64,000 nt of DNA, from NCBI GenBank assembly GCA_020161855.1, contig JAIUNJ010000007.1, positions 87,511 through 151,510 of the forward strand, written 5' to 3'. This DNA comes from Pseudomonadota bacterium. GTDB taxonomy: Bacteria; Pseudomonadota; Alphaproteobacteria; Rhizobiales; Aestuariivirgaceae. Within the stretch, counting starts at the first letter, position 1. Each line of letters begins with the position of its first letter. Made by a program: the position numbers and the translations under genes. Shown piece by piece: positions 37,808 through 49,887 of the stretch. The notes below the pieces were generated by a model, which did not search any database, was not told the origin of the DNA, and was given only the letters and a program-made list of their open reading frames with translations.

Positions 37808-37850
37808 AGAGTTTACAAGGGCTTTTCAGCCATTGTGAATCAGAGTTTAC
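37808..37850. repeat. Direct repeat AGAGTTTAC upstream of ldtR
   Basis: AGAGTTTAC occurs at 37808-37816 and 37842-37850, 34 bases apart (about three helical turns), in the 204-bp gap between ldtR and the next gene. The rest of the gap is AT-rich. It may be a tandem operator. Confidence 0.4.
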
Positions 37851-37861
37851 CGGCTTCCGCC

Positions 37862-38629
37862 CTAACAGGAGCGGCTGGCCGCCCGCGCCTTGGCTGTTGA
37901 GAGCATCTGGCGCACCGCCGCAGCACCCTGGGCGCGGACCGCCGCCTTGTGCTCGCGAACCACGCGGGAATACATGGCGCTTACCTGCGCATACGGCATC
38001 GTGCGGCAGCGCAGCTCCTTGTAGTAGCTTTCCGCCAGAGCGGGATAGGCTCCCGAGACCTTGGGCGTCTTGGCGGGCTTCGGCATGGCCGGCTCAACCA
38101 CCTTCACCTTGGGCTTGGGTTTGGTTTTAGGCTTTGCCACAGGCTCCACGGCCGCGGCGGCCTTCTCCTCGACCACGACCGCCTGTTCCTCATCCGGCAG
38201 GCTCGTTTTCGGCGGCGTATTCAGGGCCAAGGCCTTGTCGACCGCCTCTTTCACGTCCTGGCTAACTTCACTGTTCATCGCCAGGCCGCTGCTATCCATA
38301 ACGCCATCGGATGTGGCTTTGCGCGCCGCCGATAGAACGTCGCGAACGCTTTGAGATGAAGCTTCGCCACAGGTGGCCGAGCGGCCAATCGCCCTGCCCT
38401 TGGTCAGAGCCGACTTTGCGGCCTTTACCGATATCTTCTCGGCCAGCGAAAGTTCGGCGCGGGCGACAAAGTCGGAAAGCTCCTGCCGGTCGCTTTCATT
38501 CAGGACCAGGCATTTGATGTTGATCGCCTGCGCCCGGGCGAGAAGCTCCGTCGCCCTTTCGGGGCTGATCGGCGCAGCCACAGCCGCCGTGCTCAGAAAC
38601 ACAGACGCAACAAACAAACGCAAACGCAT
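37862..38629 (-). CDS. Secreted protein of unknown family in the cell-wall region
   Basis: A 255-residue protein; the ATG at 38629 (after GGGGA) gives a clean signal peptide MRLRLFVASVFLSTAAVAAP. Mature domain 1 (about 20-120) is helical with two cysteines (INIKCLVLNESD and SATCGEAS). A Pro/Lys-rich linker (about 150-190, KPKTKPKPKVKVVEPAMPKP) is typical of proteins spanning peptidoglycan. The last 60 residues form a second helical unit (YPALAESYYKELRCRTMPY...) ending in a C-terminal cysteine. I do not recognise the family. It lies upstream of ldtR on the same strand and is divergent from an extensin-like gene. Confidence 0.75.
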   Translation of the reverse strand: MRLRLFVASVFLSTAAVAAPISPERATELLARAQAINIKCLVLNESDRQELSDFVARAELSLAEKISVKAAKSALTKGRAIGRSATCGEASSQSVRDVLSAARKATSDGVMDSSGLAMNSEVSQDVKEAVDKALALNTPPKTSLPDEEQAVVVEEKAAAAVEPVAKPKTKPKPKVKVVEPAMPKPAKTPKVSGAYPALAESYYKELRCRTMPYAQVSAMYSRVVREHKAAVRAQGAAAVRQMLSTAKARAASRSC

Positions 38630-38712
38630 AACGGCAATCCCCATCGATTGTGCCGCACCTTGGTGGAACAGGCTTAATTTTCGACAAACAGTGCCGTCCG
38701 GCCGTCTCCATC

Positions 38713-38720
38713 ATGGTTAA
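38713..38720 (-). promoter_or_regulatory. Candidate CtrA half-site between two envelope genes
   Basis: TTAACCAT on the minus strand matches the CtrA 8-mer. On the plus strand it reads as TTAA-N7-TTGT, an imperfect full site. It lies in the 133-bp region between the secreted unknown gene and the extensin-like gene. Inference only. Confidence 0.3.
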
Positions 38721-38762
38721 CGAAGCATTGTGCCGGGAGCGGGCTTCTGCCAGAGCGTGCCC

Positions 38763-39569
38763 ATGCGCCGCGCTATCACCGCCCTTCTGCTCAGCCTCGC
38801 TGTCATTGCTCCGGCACAGGCAGACGCGCCCATTATGTTGCCGAAACTGAAACCGAAGAACCTGATGGCTCGCTACACCAAGCAGCCTCCCGCCACTCAG
38901 GACGAACAACCCGTGCAGGATATCGAATCTGCGCCATCGGCACCGGCTCCGCTGAAAATCAGGTTCCCGGCGACAACAGCAGGATACAAGAAGGCAGATG
39001 TCCTGGGTGCCCGAAAGGCCTGCTCGGAACGTCTCAAGGGGCTCGATCTTGTGTTTGAGCCGCTGGCTCCCATCGGAAAGCAGGGAGGCTGCGGTACCGC
39101 CGCGCCAATTCTTCTGACGGAGGTTGCCGGCGTCACCATCACGCCGCCCGCCGAAACCAATTGCGCTCTTGCCGAGGCGCTGTTTCACTGGGTGGCCTGG
39201 TCGGTGAAGCCCGCCGCCGCGAAACACCTCAAGAAGAAGCTCGTCACCATCAACAACGCCTCGTCCTATGCCTGCCGGCGGCGCAACAATAAATCCACCG
39301 GCAAGCTGAGCGAGCACGCCTTCGCCAATGCTTTCGACGTCTCAACCCTGGCCTTCAGTGACGGCTCCTCGACCAACATCAAGGGTGACTGGTCCGGCCT
39401 CAAGCAACTCGTGGGTGCCTCCGGAAAGGCCGCCTTCCTGCGGACCATCCGGCAATACGCCTGTCTGCGCTTCACCACAGTTCTGGGCCCAGGTTCCGAT
39501 CCCTATCACGGCGACCATTTCCACGTTGACCTCGCAAAGAGGCGGCCGGGCAGCCGGGTTTGCAGGTAG
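38763..39569 (+). CDS. Extensin-like (PF06904) probable peptidoglycan peptidase
   Basis: A 268-residue exported protein; the ATG at 38763 gives a signal peptide (MRRAITALLLSLAVIAPAQA). The C-terminal domain (about 100-268) is the 'extensin-like' domain found in Proteobacteria: CGTAAPILLTEVAG, then ASYACRRRNN, SEHAFANAFDVS and DPYHGDHFHVD. The two His/Asp clusters resemble the zinc site of LAS/MEPM peptidases, so a cell-wall endo- or carboxypeptidase is likely, although the 'extensin' name is historical. It is 25 bases upstream of hemB. Confidence 0.86.
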   Translation: MRRAITALLLSLAVIAPAQADAPIMLPKLKPKNLMARYTKQPPATQDEQPVQDIESAPSAPAPLKIRFPATTAGYKKADVLGARKACSERLKGLDLVFEPLAPIGKQGGCGTAAPILLTEVAGVTITPPAETNCALAEALFHWVAWSVKPAAAKHLKKKLVTINNASSYACRRRNNKSTGKLSEHAFANAFDVSTLAFSDGSSTNIKGDWSGLKQLVGASGKAAFLRTIRQYACLRFTTVLGPGSDPYHGDHFHVDLAKRRPGSRVCR

Positions 39570-39588
39570 CGCCCTTCGCCTGTTATGA

Positions 39589-40593
<1,005 letters not shown>

Positions 40594-40602
40594 GCCCTCA
40601 GG

Positions 40603-41679
40603 TCACGCGGCCATGCTGCCGCGATCCGAGAAACTGTGCATGACCTCCTTGATTGCCTCCCTGCACCGTTCGAAGGCCGCGACGCAGGCCGGATCGAACT
40701 GGGCCCCGGCCTGTTCGACCACGTAGCTGAAGGCGCGATCGAAGGACCAAGCCTCCTTGTAGGGCCGCTCGCAGGTCAAGGCATCGAAGACATCGGCGAT
40801 CGCGGCAATCCGGCCACTGAGTGGAATGCTGTTGCCCTTGAGGGCGGCCGGATAGCCGAGCCCATCCCACCGCTCATGATGCGTCCGGGCAATTTCTGCA
40901 GCCAGTTGCAGAAGGTCGCATTCAGAACCCGATAGGATATCCGCACCGATGTTGGTATGGGCGCTCATCGCCGAGCGCTCGCCCTCGCTCAACGGGCCGT
41001 TCTTCATCAGGATGTCATCGCTGATGCCGACCTTTCCGATGTCGTGCATTGGCGCGGCGAGCTGGATATCCCGGCAGAACTCTTCAGGCAGCCCCAGCTC
41101 TCTCGCCAGGATACTGCAATACCGGGCCATACGCTTGGTGTGAAATGTGGTTTCGCGATCCTTGTAGCCGGAGGCTCGCGACAGCCGCTCAATGATTTCT
41201 TCCTCGCGCCAGCGAAGCGCCGCAGTTGCCTTGTCGACCGCACCACGCAGCCAGGCGGCGTGATCTGCCAGGTTCTTCAGTGCTTCCGACAACCGCATGA
41301 GATTGCGTATGCGCACACCAAATTCCACCGGCTCGATTGGCTTCTCGAGGAACTCGACGGCTCCAGCTTCCAGTGCCGCCATTTTCACGGACGTATCCTG
41401 ATCGACAGTGACCATAACGATCGGCGTACTCGTGAAACGAGAATCCTGGCGTATGCGGCGGATCAACTCGATGCCATCGACCTCCGGCATCTGGTAGTCA
41501 ATGATCCCGACATCAAAGCTCTGCTCGCGCAGGCCCTCAATGGCCGCAGCGGCAGACGTAAATCCAAGTATCTCGCATGTGCCAAGTTTGGCGACGAGCA
41601 TCTCCATCAGCATCAGGTTTGTTCTGTTGTCGTCGACAATCAGTACCCGGATCGGTGCAGCCGCGGCAGAGCTCATCAT
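40603..41679 (-). CDS. Response regulator with HD-GYP c-di-GMP phosphodiesterase domain
   Basis: A 358-residue protein: REC domain about 10-130 (VDDN at 15-18, phospho-acceptor D61 in IIDYQMP, K113 in LEKPIEP), a linker helix, then an HD-GYP domain about 170-345 with H212-D213 (MHDIGKVGI), H241, the H267-H268 pair and G275-Y276-P277. The site looks complete, so it should degrade c-di-GMP when active. The ATG at 41679 overlaps the stop of the hybrid kinase (ATGA), which makes that kinase its probable partner. Confidence 0.93.
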   Translation of the reverse strand: MMSSAAAAPIRVLIVDDNRTNLMLMEMLVAKLGTCEILGFTSAAAAIEGLREQSFDVGIIDYQMPEVDGIELIRRIRQDSRFTSTPIVMVTVDQDTSVKMAALEAGAVEFLEKPIEPVEFGVRIRNLMRLSEALKNLADHAAWLRGAVDKATAALRWREEEIIERLSRASGYKDRETTFHTKRMARYCSILARELGLPEEFCRDIQLAAPMHDIGKVGISDDILMKNGPLSEGERSAMSAHTNIGADILSGSECDLLQLAAEIARTHHERWDGLGYPAALKGNSIPLSGRIAAIADVFDALTCERPYKEAWSFDRAFSYVVEQAGAQFDPACVAAFERCREAIKEVMHSFSDRGSMAA

Positions 41680-44003
41680 GCGGCGTGCTCCCGGGCCGCA
41701 TTGACGGCCTTTCCTGCCTCCGAGCGAATAGCCGACAACATGGCCTGCTCGCCAGGTTGCTTGCGGCACTGCTGCGCGAGGACCGCCAGGGCTGAGAATC
41801 CCAAGTTTGCAGCAGCACCCTTGATGGTATGAAGCGCCGCATCGGCACCTCCTTGATCCTCTGCCACTATCGCCGTTTCGAGCTGGCACATCAGATCCGG
41901 CAGATCGTCCATGAATGACCGCAACAGGCTCTTCAGGCTTTCGTCTCCGACAACCGCCAGCAACTCCTGTTTCCGGTCAGCGCTCCACACAACCGGCCTA
42001 TGGCCGCTCTCAACGGCGAGCTGCTGGCCATCAACGCTATTGCGGGGCTGCGCATTTGCGCCTGCTCCGAACTGTTGCAGGACCGCCGCCAAGCGCGCAA
42101 GACTCATCGGCTTGCTCTCAAAGGCGTTCATGCCGGTCTCGGCACAGCGCTCGCGATCACTGTCAGAGGCATTGGCGGTCAGCGCTATGATCGGAGTTGT
42201 AATGTTGAGCTTGCGGATGGCTTTCGTCGCGGCGATGCCGTCCATCACCGGCATCTGCATGTCCATCAGGATGATATCGTACCCGCGGCGTTGCACCATG
42301 CAGACAGCCTCCGCGCCGTCGCACGCGACCTCCACATGCTGACCGAGAAGCTTGAGGAACTTGCTCGCCACATCCCTGTTGACCGGATGATCCTCAACCA
42401 GAAGAACACGATTGCTCCGCACGGCGCCTATCCGGCCTGCCTGGGCGCTTGCCTCATGCACTGTGACATAAGCCCGCTTCAAAGGGATCTCAAACCAGAA
42501 CGTGCTACCCACGCCCTGAACGCTCTCCATGCCGATCTGCCCCCCAAGCACTCCGACAGCACGCTTGCAGATGGCGAGCCCCAGCCCCGTACCACCAAAC
42601 CGCCGGCTAATGGAACCGTCGACCTGACTGAAGGCCTTGAAGAGGAGAGATTGCGCATGCTTGGCGATTCCGATTCCGGTGTCACTCACATCAACCCGGA
42701 GCATTTGGTCGCTTTCGCGGAATGCGAGATTGACCTTGATTGTGCCCCTCTCGGTGAACTTCACGGCATTGCCCAAGAGGTTGATCACAACGCGCTTCGT
42801 AAGCGTCGGATCACCGCTGAACCACTCCTCTGCCCCAAGGCCGCTGTAGTTGAGCGTGATGGTCGTCTGCTTTTCAAGCGCCCTGGCCCGCAAGACCTTG
42901 ATCAACTCGGCCACCGCGGCCACAGGCTGAAACGGCAGGACATCGAGCTCCATCTTGCCGCTTTCCAGCTTGGCATAGTCGAGAATCTCGTTGATGATCT
43001 CGAGCAGAGCCGTTCCGGAACTTGTGATGACCGAGATATTCTCTCGATCCTCCGCAGAGAGATCGGAATGAGATACAATCTCGGCCATCCCGAGAATAGC
43101 GTTCAACGGCGTTCGAATCTCGTGACCAATCGTTGCCATGAACTCGGACTTTGAACGATTGCCGGCCTCGGCCGCCTCATAGGCGCGTACCAATGTTTCG
43201 GCGTCGGCGTTGAGCTGGATACTGGCCTTGCGGAAGATGTGGAACTGACGCCAGAGGCTGAGCACCAGCCCGATCATGATCAGTCCCACAAAACTTACAA
43301 GACCGACCGAAATTTGCTGCAAGAGCTGACCATAGTTGCGCTCGCCGGAACGGGTCGCAGCAATCTGCGTATTGGCTGCCAGAAGCAACTTGTCGGTCGT
43401 CTGCAGCAGTATATCCAGCCGCGCGCGCATCTCCTTGAACGCGGCAGGCGTCGCTAGATAGCCCGCTGCAAGACTATCGAAGAATGGCCGCATACCAAGG
43501 ATCAGGGAGCGGGCCTTTGCGCGGCCGATCTGGAAGTCGCGATCCCGCTCAAAGAGTACACCGTAGCTTACTTCATCGAGCGCCGTCTGGCGCAAGAACA
43601 AGATGTCGTAGTGGTCGCTGATCTGCTGGATAGCGTCAGGGCCCTGCAGCGTGTCGATCTGCTGATCTTCAACGAGATGGGCAAGCGCGCGCGCCTCGCG
43701 GTCCAATTGAAATGAGGCCCAAAGCAAGTCTTCCCGGATATTGTCACGCAGCGCGTTCTGGCGCTGCACCAGCAGTACAAAGATGACCCCGAGCGCAATC
43801 AGCAAGAAGACAATGAGCCCGATCAGGAAGGTCGCGATCCTGCTTGCGCGCGTCACGGCTTGCTGCGGGCTGTGAACTATGAAGCTCAATGATGTCACTC
43901 GCGGGCCCGCATCTGAAACCAGCGCGGGAGACTGTGTTTGGATCTCAAGCTCAGAAGACAGCCAGTTCTGGACTGGACCGGGCCGTGGCATCATGCCAGG
44001 CAC
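41676..44003 (-). CDS. Hybrid sensor histidine kinase with REC and Hpt domains
   Basis: A 775-residue membrane kinase. The GTG at 44003 has AAGG at a good distance; ATGs at 43994 and 43991 are alternatives. Layout: helix 1 at about 55-79, periplasmic sensor about 80-225, helix 2 about 231-250, HisKA with H294 (TIGHEIRTPLNA), HATPase with N412, DTGIGI and FGGTGLGLAI, REC domain about 530-645 with D581 (ILMDMQMP), Hpt domain about 685-770 with H725 (LHTIKGAAANLG). This is a full phosphorelay in one chain. The sensor has no recognised domain. It is translationally coupled to the HD-GYP regulator. Confidence 0.94.
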   Translation of the reverse strand: MPGMMPRPGPVQNWLSSELEIQTQSPALVSDAGPRVTSLSFIVHSPQQAVTRASRIATFLIGLIVFLLIALGVIFVLLVQRQNALRDNIREDLLWASFQLDREARALAHLVEDQQIDTLQGPDAIQQISDHYDILFLRQTALDEVSYGVLFERDRDFQIGRAKARSLILGMRPFFDSLAAGYLATPAAFKEMRARLDILLQTTDKLLLAANTQIAATRSGERNYGQLLQQISVGLVSFVGLIMIGLVLSLWRQFHIFRKASIQLNADAETLVRAYEAAEAGNRSKSEFMATIGHEIRTPLNAILGMAEIVSHSDLSAEDRENISVITSSGTALLEIINEILDYAKLESGKMELDVLPFQPVAAVAELIKVLRARALEKQTTITLNYSGLGAEEWFSGDPTLTKRVVINLLGNAVKFTERGTIKVNLAFRESDQMLRVDVSDTGIGIAKHAQSLLFKAFSQVDGSISRRFGGTGLGLAICKRAVGVLGGQIGMESVQGVGSTFWFEIPLKRAYVTVHEASAQAGRIGAVRSNRVLLVEDHPVNRDVASKFLKLLGQHVEVACDGAEAVCMVQRRGYDIILMDMQMPVMDGIAATKAIRKLNITTPIIALTANASDSDRERCAETGMNAFESKPMSLARLAAVLQQFGAGANAQPRNSVDGQQLAVESGHRPVVWSADRKQELLAVVGDESLKSLLRSFMDDLPDLMCQLETAIVAEDQGGADAALHTIKGAAANLGFSALAVLAQQCRKQPGEQAMLSAIRSEAGKAVNAAREHAA

Positions 44004-44131
44004 ACAAGCGCCTTGCCCCCAGCTTCAAACAGTAGTCGCGAATGTTTATGCTGTGTTGAATCCGCGGCACTGACTCAACCTATAAGCGATCACAGGCTTA
44101 AAAATAGGTTAAAGATTAAGTGCCGACTGAC

Positions 44132-45004
44132 CTACTTCTCCAGCCTGGCAATGAGGCTCGAGGTGTCCCATCGGTTGCCGCCAAGTTTCTGCACTTCCGA
44201 ATAGAACTGATCGACCAGCGCCGTCACAGGCAGATGGGCGCCGTTGCGGCGGGCCTCGGACAGGCAGATACCCAGATCCTTCCGCATCCAGTCAACGGCG
44301 AAACCGAAATCGAATTTGTCGGCGATCATCGTCTTGTAGCGATTTTCCATCTGCCACGAGCCAGCCGCACCCTTCGAGATTACCTCGACGACCTGTTCCA
44401 TGTTCAGCCCGGCCTTCTTTCCGAAATGGATGCATTCCGCCAGACCCTCCACCAGACCGGCAATGGCGATCTGGTTGCACATCTTGGCCAACTGGCCGCT
44501 GCCCGGTGCGCCCAGCAACTTGCACATGCGCGCATAGGACATGATCAAGGGCTCAGCCCGCTCGAAATCTGAAGCTTCGCCGCCACACATCACCGTCAGC
44601 ACGCCGTTCTCGGCGCCTGCCTGCCCACCCGAGACCGGCGCATCGACAAAGCCGATGCCGCGCTTCTTGGCTTCGGCATGCAGTTCGCGGGCGACATCGG
44701 CAGAGGCCGTCGTGTGATCAACAAAGAGGCTGCCCGCGGCCATGCCATGGAAGGCGCCTTGCTCGCCCATGGTCACCTGTCGCAGATCGTCATCGTTGCC
44801 AACACAGGAGAAAACAATGCTGGCGCCTGCTGCGGCAGCCTTTGGAGTCGGTGCTGCCGAACCCTTGCGCTTCCCGGTCCACGCAGCTGATTTCGCGGCC
44901 GTGCGATTGTAGACTGTCAATTCAACGCCGGACTTTGCCACCAGATGACCAGCCATGGGAAAACCCATGACGCCCAACCCGATCCACGCTGCCTTCTGTG
45001 CCAT
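44132..45004 (-). CDS. NAD(P)-dependent beta-hydroxyacid dehydrogenase
   Basis: A 290-residue member of the 3-hydroxyisobutyrate dehydrogenase family. It has the NAD-binding [15 protein letters not shown] at residues 7-21, [24 protein letters not shown] near 115 and the catalytic lysine in [12 protein letters not shown] near 170. The ATG at 45004 follows GGAGAGTGGAC. It stands alone: bpt is divergent, and the kinase gene is downstream on the same strand after 128 bases. That gap holds a 7-base inverted repeat AACCTAT/ATAGGTT (44078-44110). Substrate unknown. Confidence 0.9.
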   Translation of the reverse strand: MAQKAAWIGLGVMGFPMAGHLVAKSGVELTVYNRTAAKSAAWTGKRKGSAAPTPKAAAAGASIVFSCVGNDDDLRQVTMGEQGAFHGMAAGSLFVDHTTASADVARELHAEAKKRGIGFVDAPVSGGQAGAENGVLTVMCGGEASDFERAEPLIMSYARMCKLLGAPGSGQLAKMCNQIAIAGLVEGLAECIHFGKKAGLNMEQVVEVISKGAAGSWQMENRYKTMIADKFDFGFAVDWMRKDLGICLSEARRNGAHLPVTALVDQFYSEVQKLGGNRWDTSSLIARLEK

Positions 45005-45108
45005 GTCCACTCTCCTGTCGGCCGCGTGATAGGCGCAATCGCCATAGAATTCCAGCGCTTGCCACAGGTTTCCATTCGACTATTCTGAGTACTTGGAGCA
45101 TCTGCGCC

Positions 45109-45846
45109 TTGAGCATCGAACGCCGCAATTTTCCCCAGTTCTTCATCACCGCACCGAGCCCCTGCCCCTATGTCCGCGGCCGCATGGAGCGCAAGGTCTT
45201 CACGCATCTGGTCGGGCCTGACTCGCGCAATCTCAACACGCAGCTGTCGCAAGGCGGCTTCCGCCGCAGCCAGAACATCGCCTACCGGCCCGCGTGTGAC
45301 GGGTGCCAGGCCTGCGAGTCGACACGCATTCCGGTCCGCGATTTTCGCTGGAGCCGTGGTTTCCGCCGCGTGCTGGCGCGCAACAACGACGTGACGGCGA
45401 CTGTGGTCCGCGCCCAGGCGACCAGCGAACAGTATTCGCTGTTCCGTTCCTATATCGACACGCGCCATTCCGATGGCGGAATGGCAGACATGACCGTGCT
45501 GGACTTCGCGGCGATGGTTGATGACACGCTCGTCGACAGCCGTATCGTTGAATACCGGGTCGGCACTTCAAGCATAAGGCCGGGAGAACTCGTTGCATCG
45601 GTCCTGGTCGATGTCCTGGGTGATGGCCTTTCCATGATCTACAGCTTCTATGAGCCAGGTTTGGCCGAGCGCAGCCTCGGAACATTCATGGTTCTTGATA
45701 TGATCCGCCGCGTAGAGCGGATGGGTCTGCCCTATGTTTATCTTGGGTATCTGGTGAAAGACTCTCACAAGATGTCTTACAAGGCACGGTTCCTGCCACA
45801 GGAGCGGCTGGGCTCTCACGGCTGGATTCGGCACGACGGGGATTGA
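45109..45846 (+). CDS. bpt: Aspartate/glutamate leucyltransferase (aminoacyl-tRNA-protein transferase)
   Basis: A 245-residue enzyme of the N-degron pathway that adds Leu to N-terminal Asp or Glu. Family motifs are [24 protein letters not shown] at the start of the fold, [18 protein letters not shown], and the C-terminal [20 protein letters not shown]. The start is TTG at 45109 with GGAG ten bases upstream; no ATG fits, and the family N-terminus begins about here. Its tRNA donor and ClpS partner are not in the window. Confidence 0.93.
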   Translation: MSIERRNFPQFFITAPSPCPYVRGRMERKVFTHLVGPDSRNLNTQLSQGGFRRSQNIAYRPACDGCQACESTRIPVRDFRWSRGFRRVLARNNDVTATVVRAQATSEQYSLFRSYIDTRHSDGGMADMTVLDFAAMVDDTLVDSRIVEYRVGTSSIRPGELVASVLVDVLGDGLSMIYSFYEPGLAERSLGTFMVLDMIRRVERMGLPYVYLGYLVKDSHKMSYKARFLPQERLGSHGWIRHDGD

Positions 45847-45970
45847 CGGCAGGCTTTCGAGCCGTTCCCGATCACCCTGTGGGTGGAGATTAATTGGGCT
45901 TGTCAGCCATGCCCCCCTTTGCGAATTCTCATCCTTGTGGGCAGCGAAGGAATCGCCCGGAAGATTCGCC

Positions 45971-46723
45971 ATGAAAAAAGCAGGTTTGGCCAATCCGCTC
46001 GGCGCCGGTCAGGCAGCCGTAAGGCTGACTCAGGAACTGAAGGATCTAGGGCTCGAAGCACTTGCATCGCCGGACATGGCGGAATTCGACGCCGTGAAAC
46101 GCAAATGCCGCGGCATTCCCGTGGCCCCCATGCACCACCATGAGACCGGTGTCTTTGACGGCCACCGCGCCTACTGGATGTCGCTCAAGGATTCAGAGGG
46201 CAATACCGTCGGCCTGCAAGCTTTTCGCTTTGACGTGATTGATACGCATCTTGCCGATTGGTGCATCAACTACATGATCGGCGTCTACATGCGGCGGCAG
46301 GAGCTTATGGTTCCAACACACGCACACCCTCCGGCCGGCAACGTGGCCGAACGCCTGACCGGGCGGCTTGTCTATCACGGCGAGATTTGGGTCGACAAAG
46401 GCATCCGCAACAGGCGTGTCTTCGAGTGCTTTGTCCGTCTCGGACTCATCCTGTCGCTGATCAAATGGCAACCAGATGCAATCTGGGGACTCGCTTCAAG
46501 CCAGATGGCTGGCCATGGTCACTTCACGCGCGTCGGCTACACGATCCTTGAGCGTGGCTTCCTGCGCTGGCAGTGGGCGTCCGAAGGCATAGACCCCGTG
46601 GAGTATCTGGTGGCGGTGGAGCGCGACAGCCTCGAGGCGATGGTCGAGGAAATGCTTGCTACAGAAGCTTTATGTCCACCGGCCCAATCTCAGAAATCAC
46701 TTTTACCCGCCCGAAGCCATTGA
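45971..46723 (+). CDS. Unrecognised protein, possibly GNAT-like
   Basis: A 250-residue cytoplasmic protein starting at ATG 45971. I do not recognise the family. The centre has a beta-rich region (RAYWMSLKDSEGNTVGLQAFRFDV, then RLVYHGEIWVDKG) and a helix/strand end (WGLASSQMAGHGHFTRVGYTILERGFLRW) that resembles the core of GNAT acyltransferases, but no clear acetyl-CoA loop is seen. The last 21 residues are encoded opposite the 3' end of the next gene; the two converge and overlap by 65 bases. No operon partner. Confidence 0.6.
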   Translation: MKKAGLANPLGAGQAAVRLTQELKDLGLEALASPDMAEFDAVKRKCRGIPVAPMHHHETGVFDGHRAYWMSLKDSEGNTVGLQAFRFDVIDTHLADWCINYMIGVYMRRQELMVPTHAHPPAGNVAERLTGRLVYHGEIWVDKGIRNRRVFECFVRLGLILSLIKWQPDAIWGLASSQMAGHGHFTRVGYTILERGFLRWQWASEGIDPVEYLVAVERDSLEAMVEEMLATEALCPPAQSQKSLLPARSH

Positions 46724-47429
46724 TGACTTTGGGTTCGGCGAAAATGAGCCGCTTGTAGCCCAGCCAGGTGACTTCTCCATCAGGGCGAACCATGGCCGCA
46801 AGCACGTGATCATAGAGCGGCTTCCCGGTGCGAACGACTTCGTAGTAATGCCGCGACACAGCACGGTCGTAGCTATGCCCCGTCTGGCAGGGAAACGACA
46901 CTGGCGACACCCCCCAGACCTGGGCCAGAGCTGACTCCTTGCCCACATGCTCCACACTGATCTGCTCGTGAACGGTATCGACGGCACAGATCACCGCGTC
47001 ATCTTCAGGTGCTGATGCGTTCTCGAATGCCCGCCGAAGCTTTTCCGGCATAAGGTGCGTCACCGGATCATAGGACTCGACATAAGTGCGTTCGTTGAAG
47101 CGGACGTCGGCTTTGGACAGCAGCTCTTCGATCCGGTCGCGCGCTGCCTGTGCCGTGGAAAGCGTCTCTTCAAACCAACCCGCATTGAAATAGCGCAGTG
47201 TCACAGGGGCCGCACAGGTCACGACAAAGTCACCGAGAAACATCAGCGAAGACCAGTTCGATCCGAACATGATCCACTCGATACGGGTACCGCTGTTGTT
47301 GCTCTCGATCTTCACCATCGACATCGCGTGAAGCAGATGCCTGTCGGTGTAGGCGGATCCGTCCGGTTTCACCGGTCTGGGTACAATCCGCCCGCCATCA
47401 ATCCATATCTCTAAGTCGTTTATGTCCAT
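46659..47429 (-). CDS. Unrecognised protein with a possible PAS-like domain
   Basis: A 256-residue soluble protein starting at ATG 47429. I do not recognise the family. Residues about 1-95 are beta-rich (DLEIWIDGGRIVPRPV, TRIEWIMFGSNWSSL, FVVTCAAPVTLRYF). Residues about 160-245 read like a PAS-type ligand-binding domain (SVEHVGKESALAQVWG, then SRHYYEVVRTGKPLYDHV, then LGYKRLIFAEP). No output domain is attached. The 175-bp region upstream is AT-rich, has a TTAACCAT box and a 6-bp inverted repeat AATACC-GG-GGTATT (47531-47544). Confidence 0.6.
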   Translation of the reverse strand: MDINDLEIWIDGGRIVPRPVKPDGSAYTDRHLLHAMSMVKIESNNSGTRIEWIMFGSNWSSLMFLGDFVVTCAAPVTLRYFNAGWFEETLSTAQAARDRIEELLSKADVRFNERTYVESYDPVTHLMPEKLRRAFENASAPEDDAVICAVDTVHEQISVEHVGKESALAQVWGVSPVSFPCQTGHSYDRAVSRHYYEVVRTGKPLYDHVLAAMVRPDGEVTWLGYKRLIFAEPKVINGFGRVKVISEIGPVDIKLL

Positions 47430-47542
47430 CGCAGTACTTTGGCAGAAGTGACCGCCCGTCCCCAGATGACGGACATCGAACTTATCGATTAGCTGGCAAT
47501 GTCCAAACATCCCGTTAACGCTTTCGGCATAATACCGGGGTA

Positions 47543-47550
47543 TTAACCAT
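47543..47550 (+). promoter_or_regulatory. Candidate CtrA half-site upstream of the PAS-like gene
   Basis: TTAACCAT lies in the 175-bp region between the PAS-like gene and parC, next to an inverted repeat AATACC/GGTATT (47531-47544). Three further TTAA words occur in the same region. No full TTAA-N7-TTAA site is present. Confidence 0.28.
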
Positions 47551-47604
47551 CATTCCGCTTGCATTCTTTGCGAAGTTAACTGCACCGGAAACAGCATTCT
47601 GATC

Positions 47605-49857
<2,253 letters not shown>

Positions 49858-49887
49858 GATTCGGTAATTATAGCAGGCCGGGCGGGC

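Noticed and set aside
41680-41889. N-terminal extension of the HD-GYP regulator
   Set aside because: It overlaps the kinase Hpt domain and has no domain content; the ATGA junction at 41676-41679 is the natural start.
44998-45108. Upstream ATG extension of bpt
   Set aside because: The added 37 residues are unlike the family; the conserved N-terminus begins at about the TTG at 45109.
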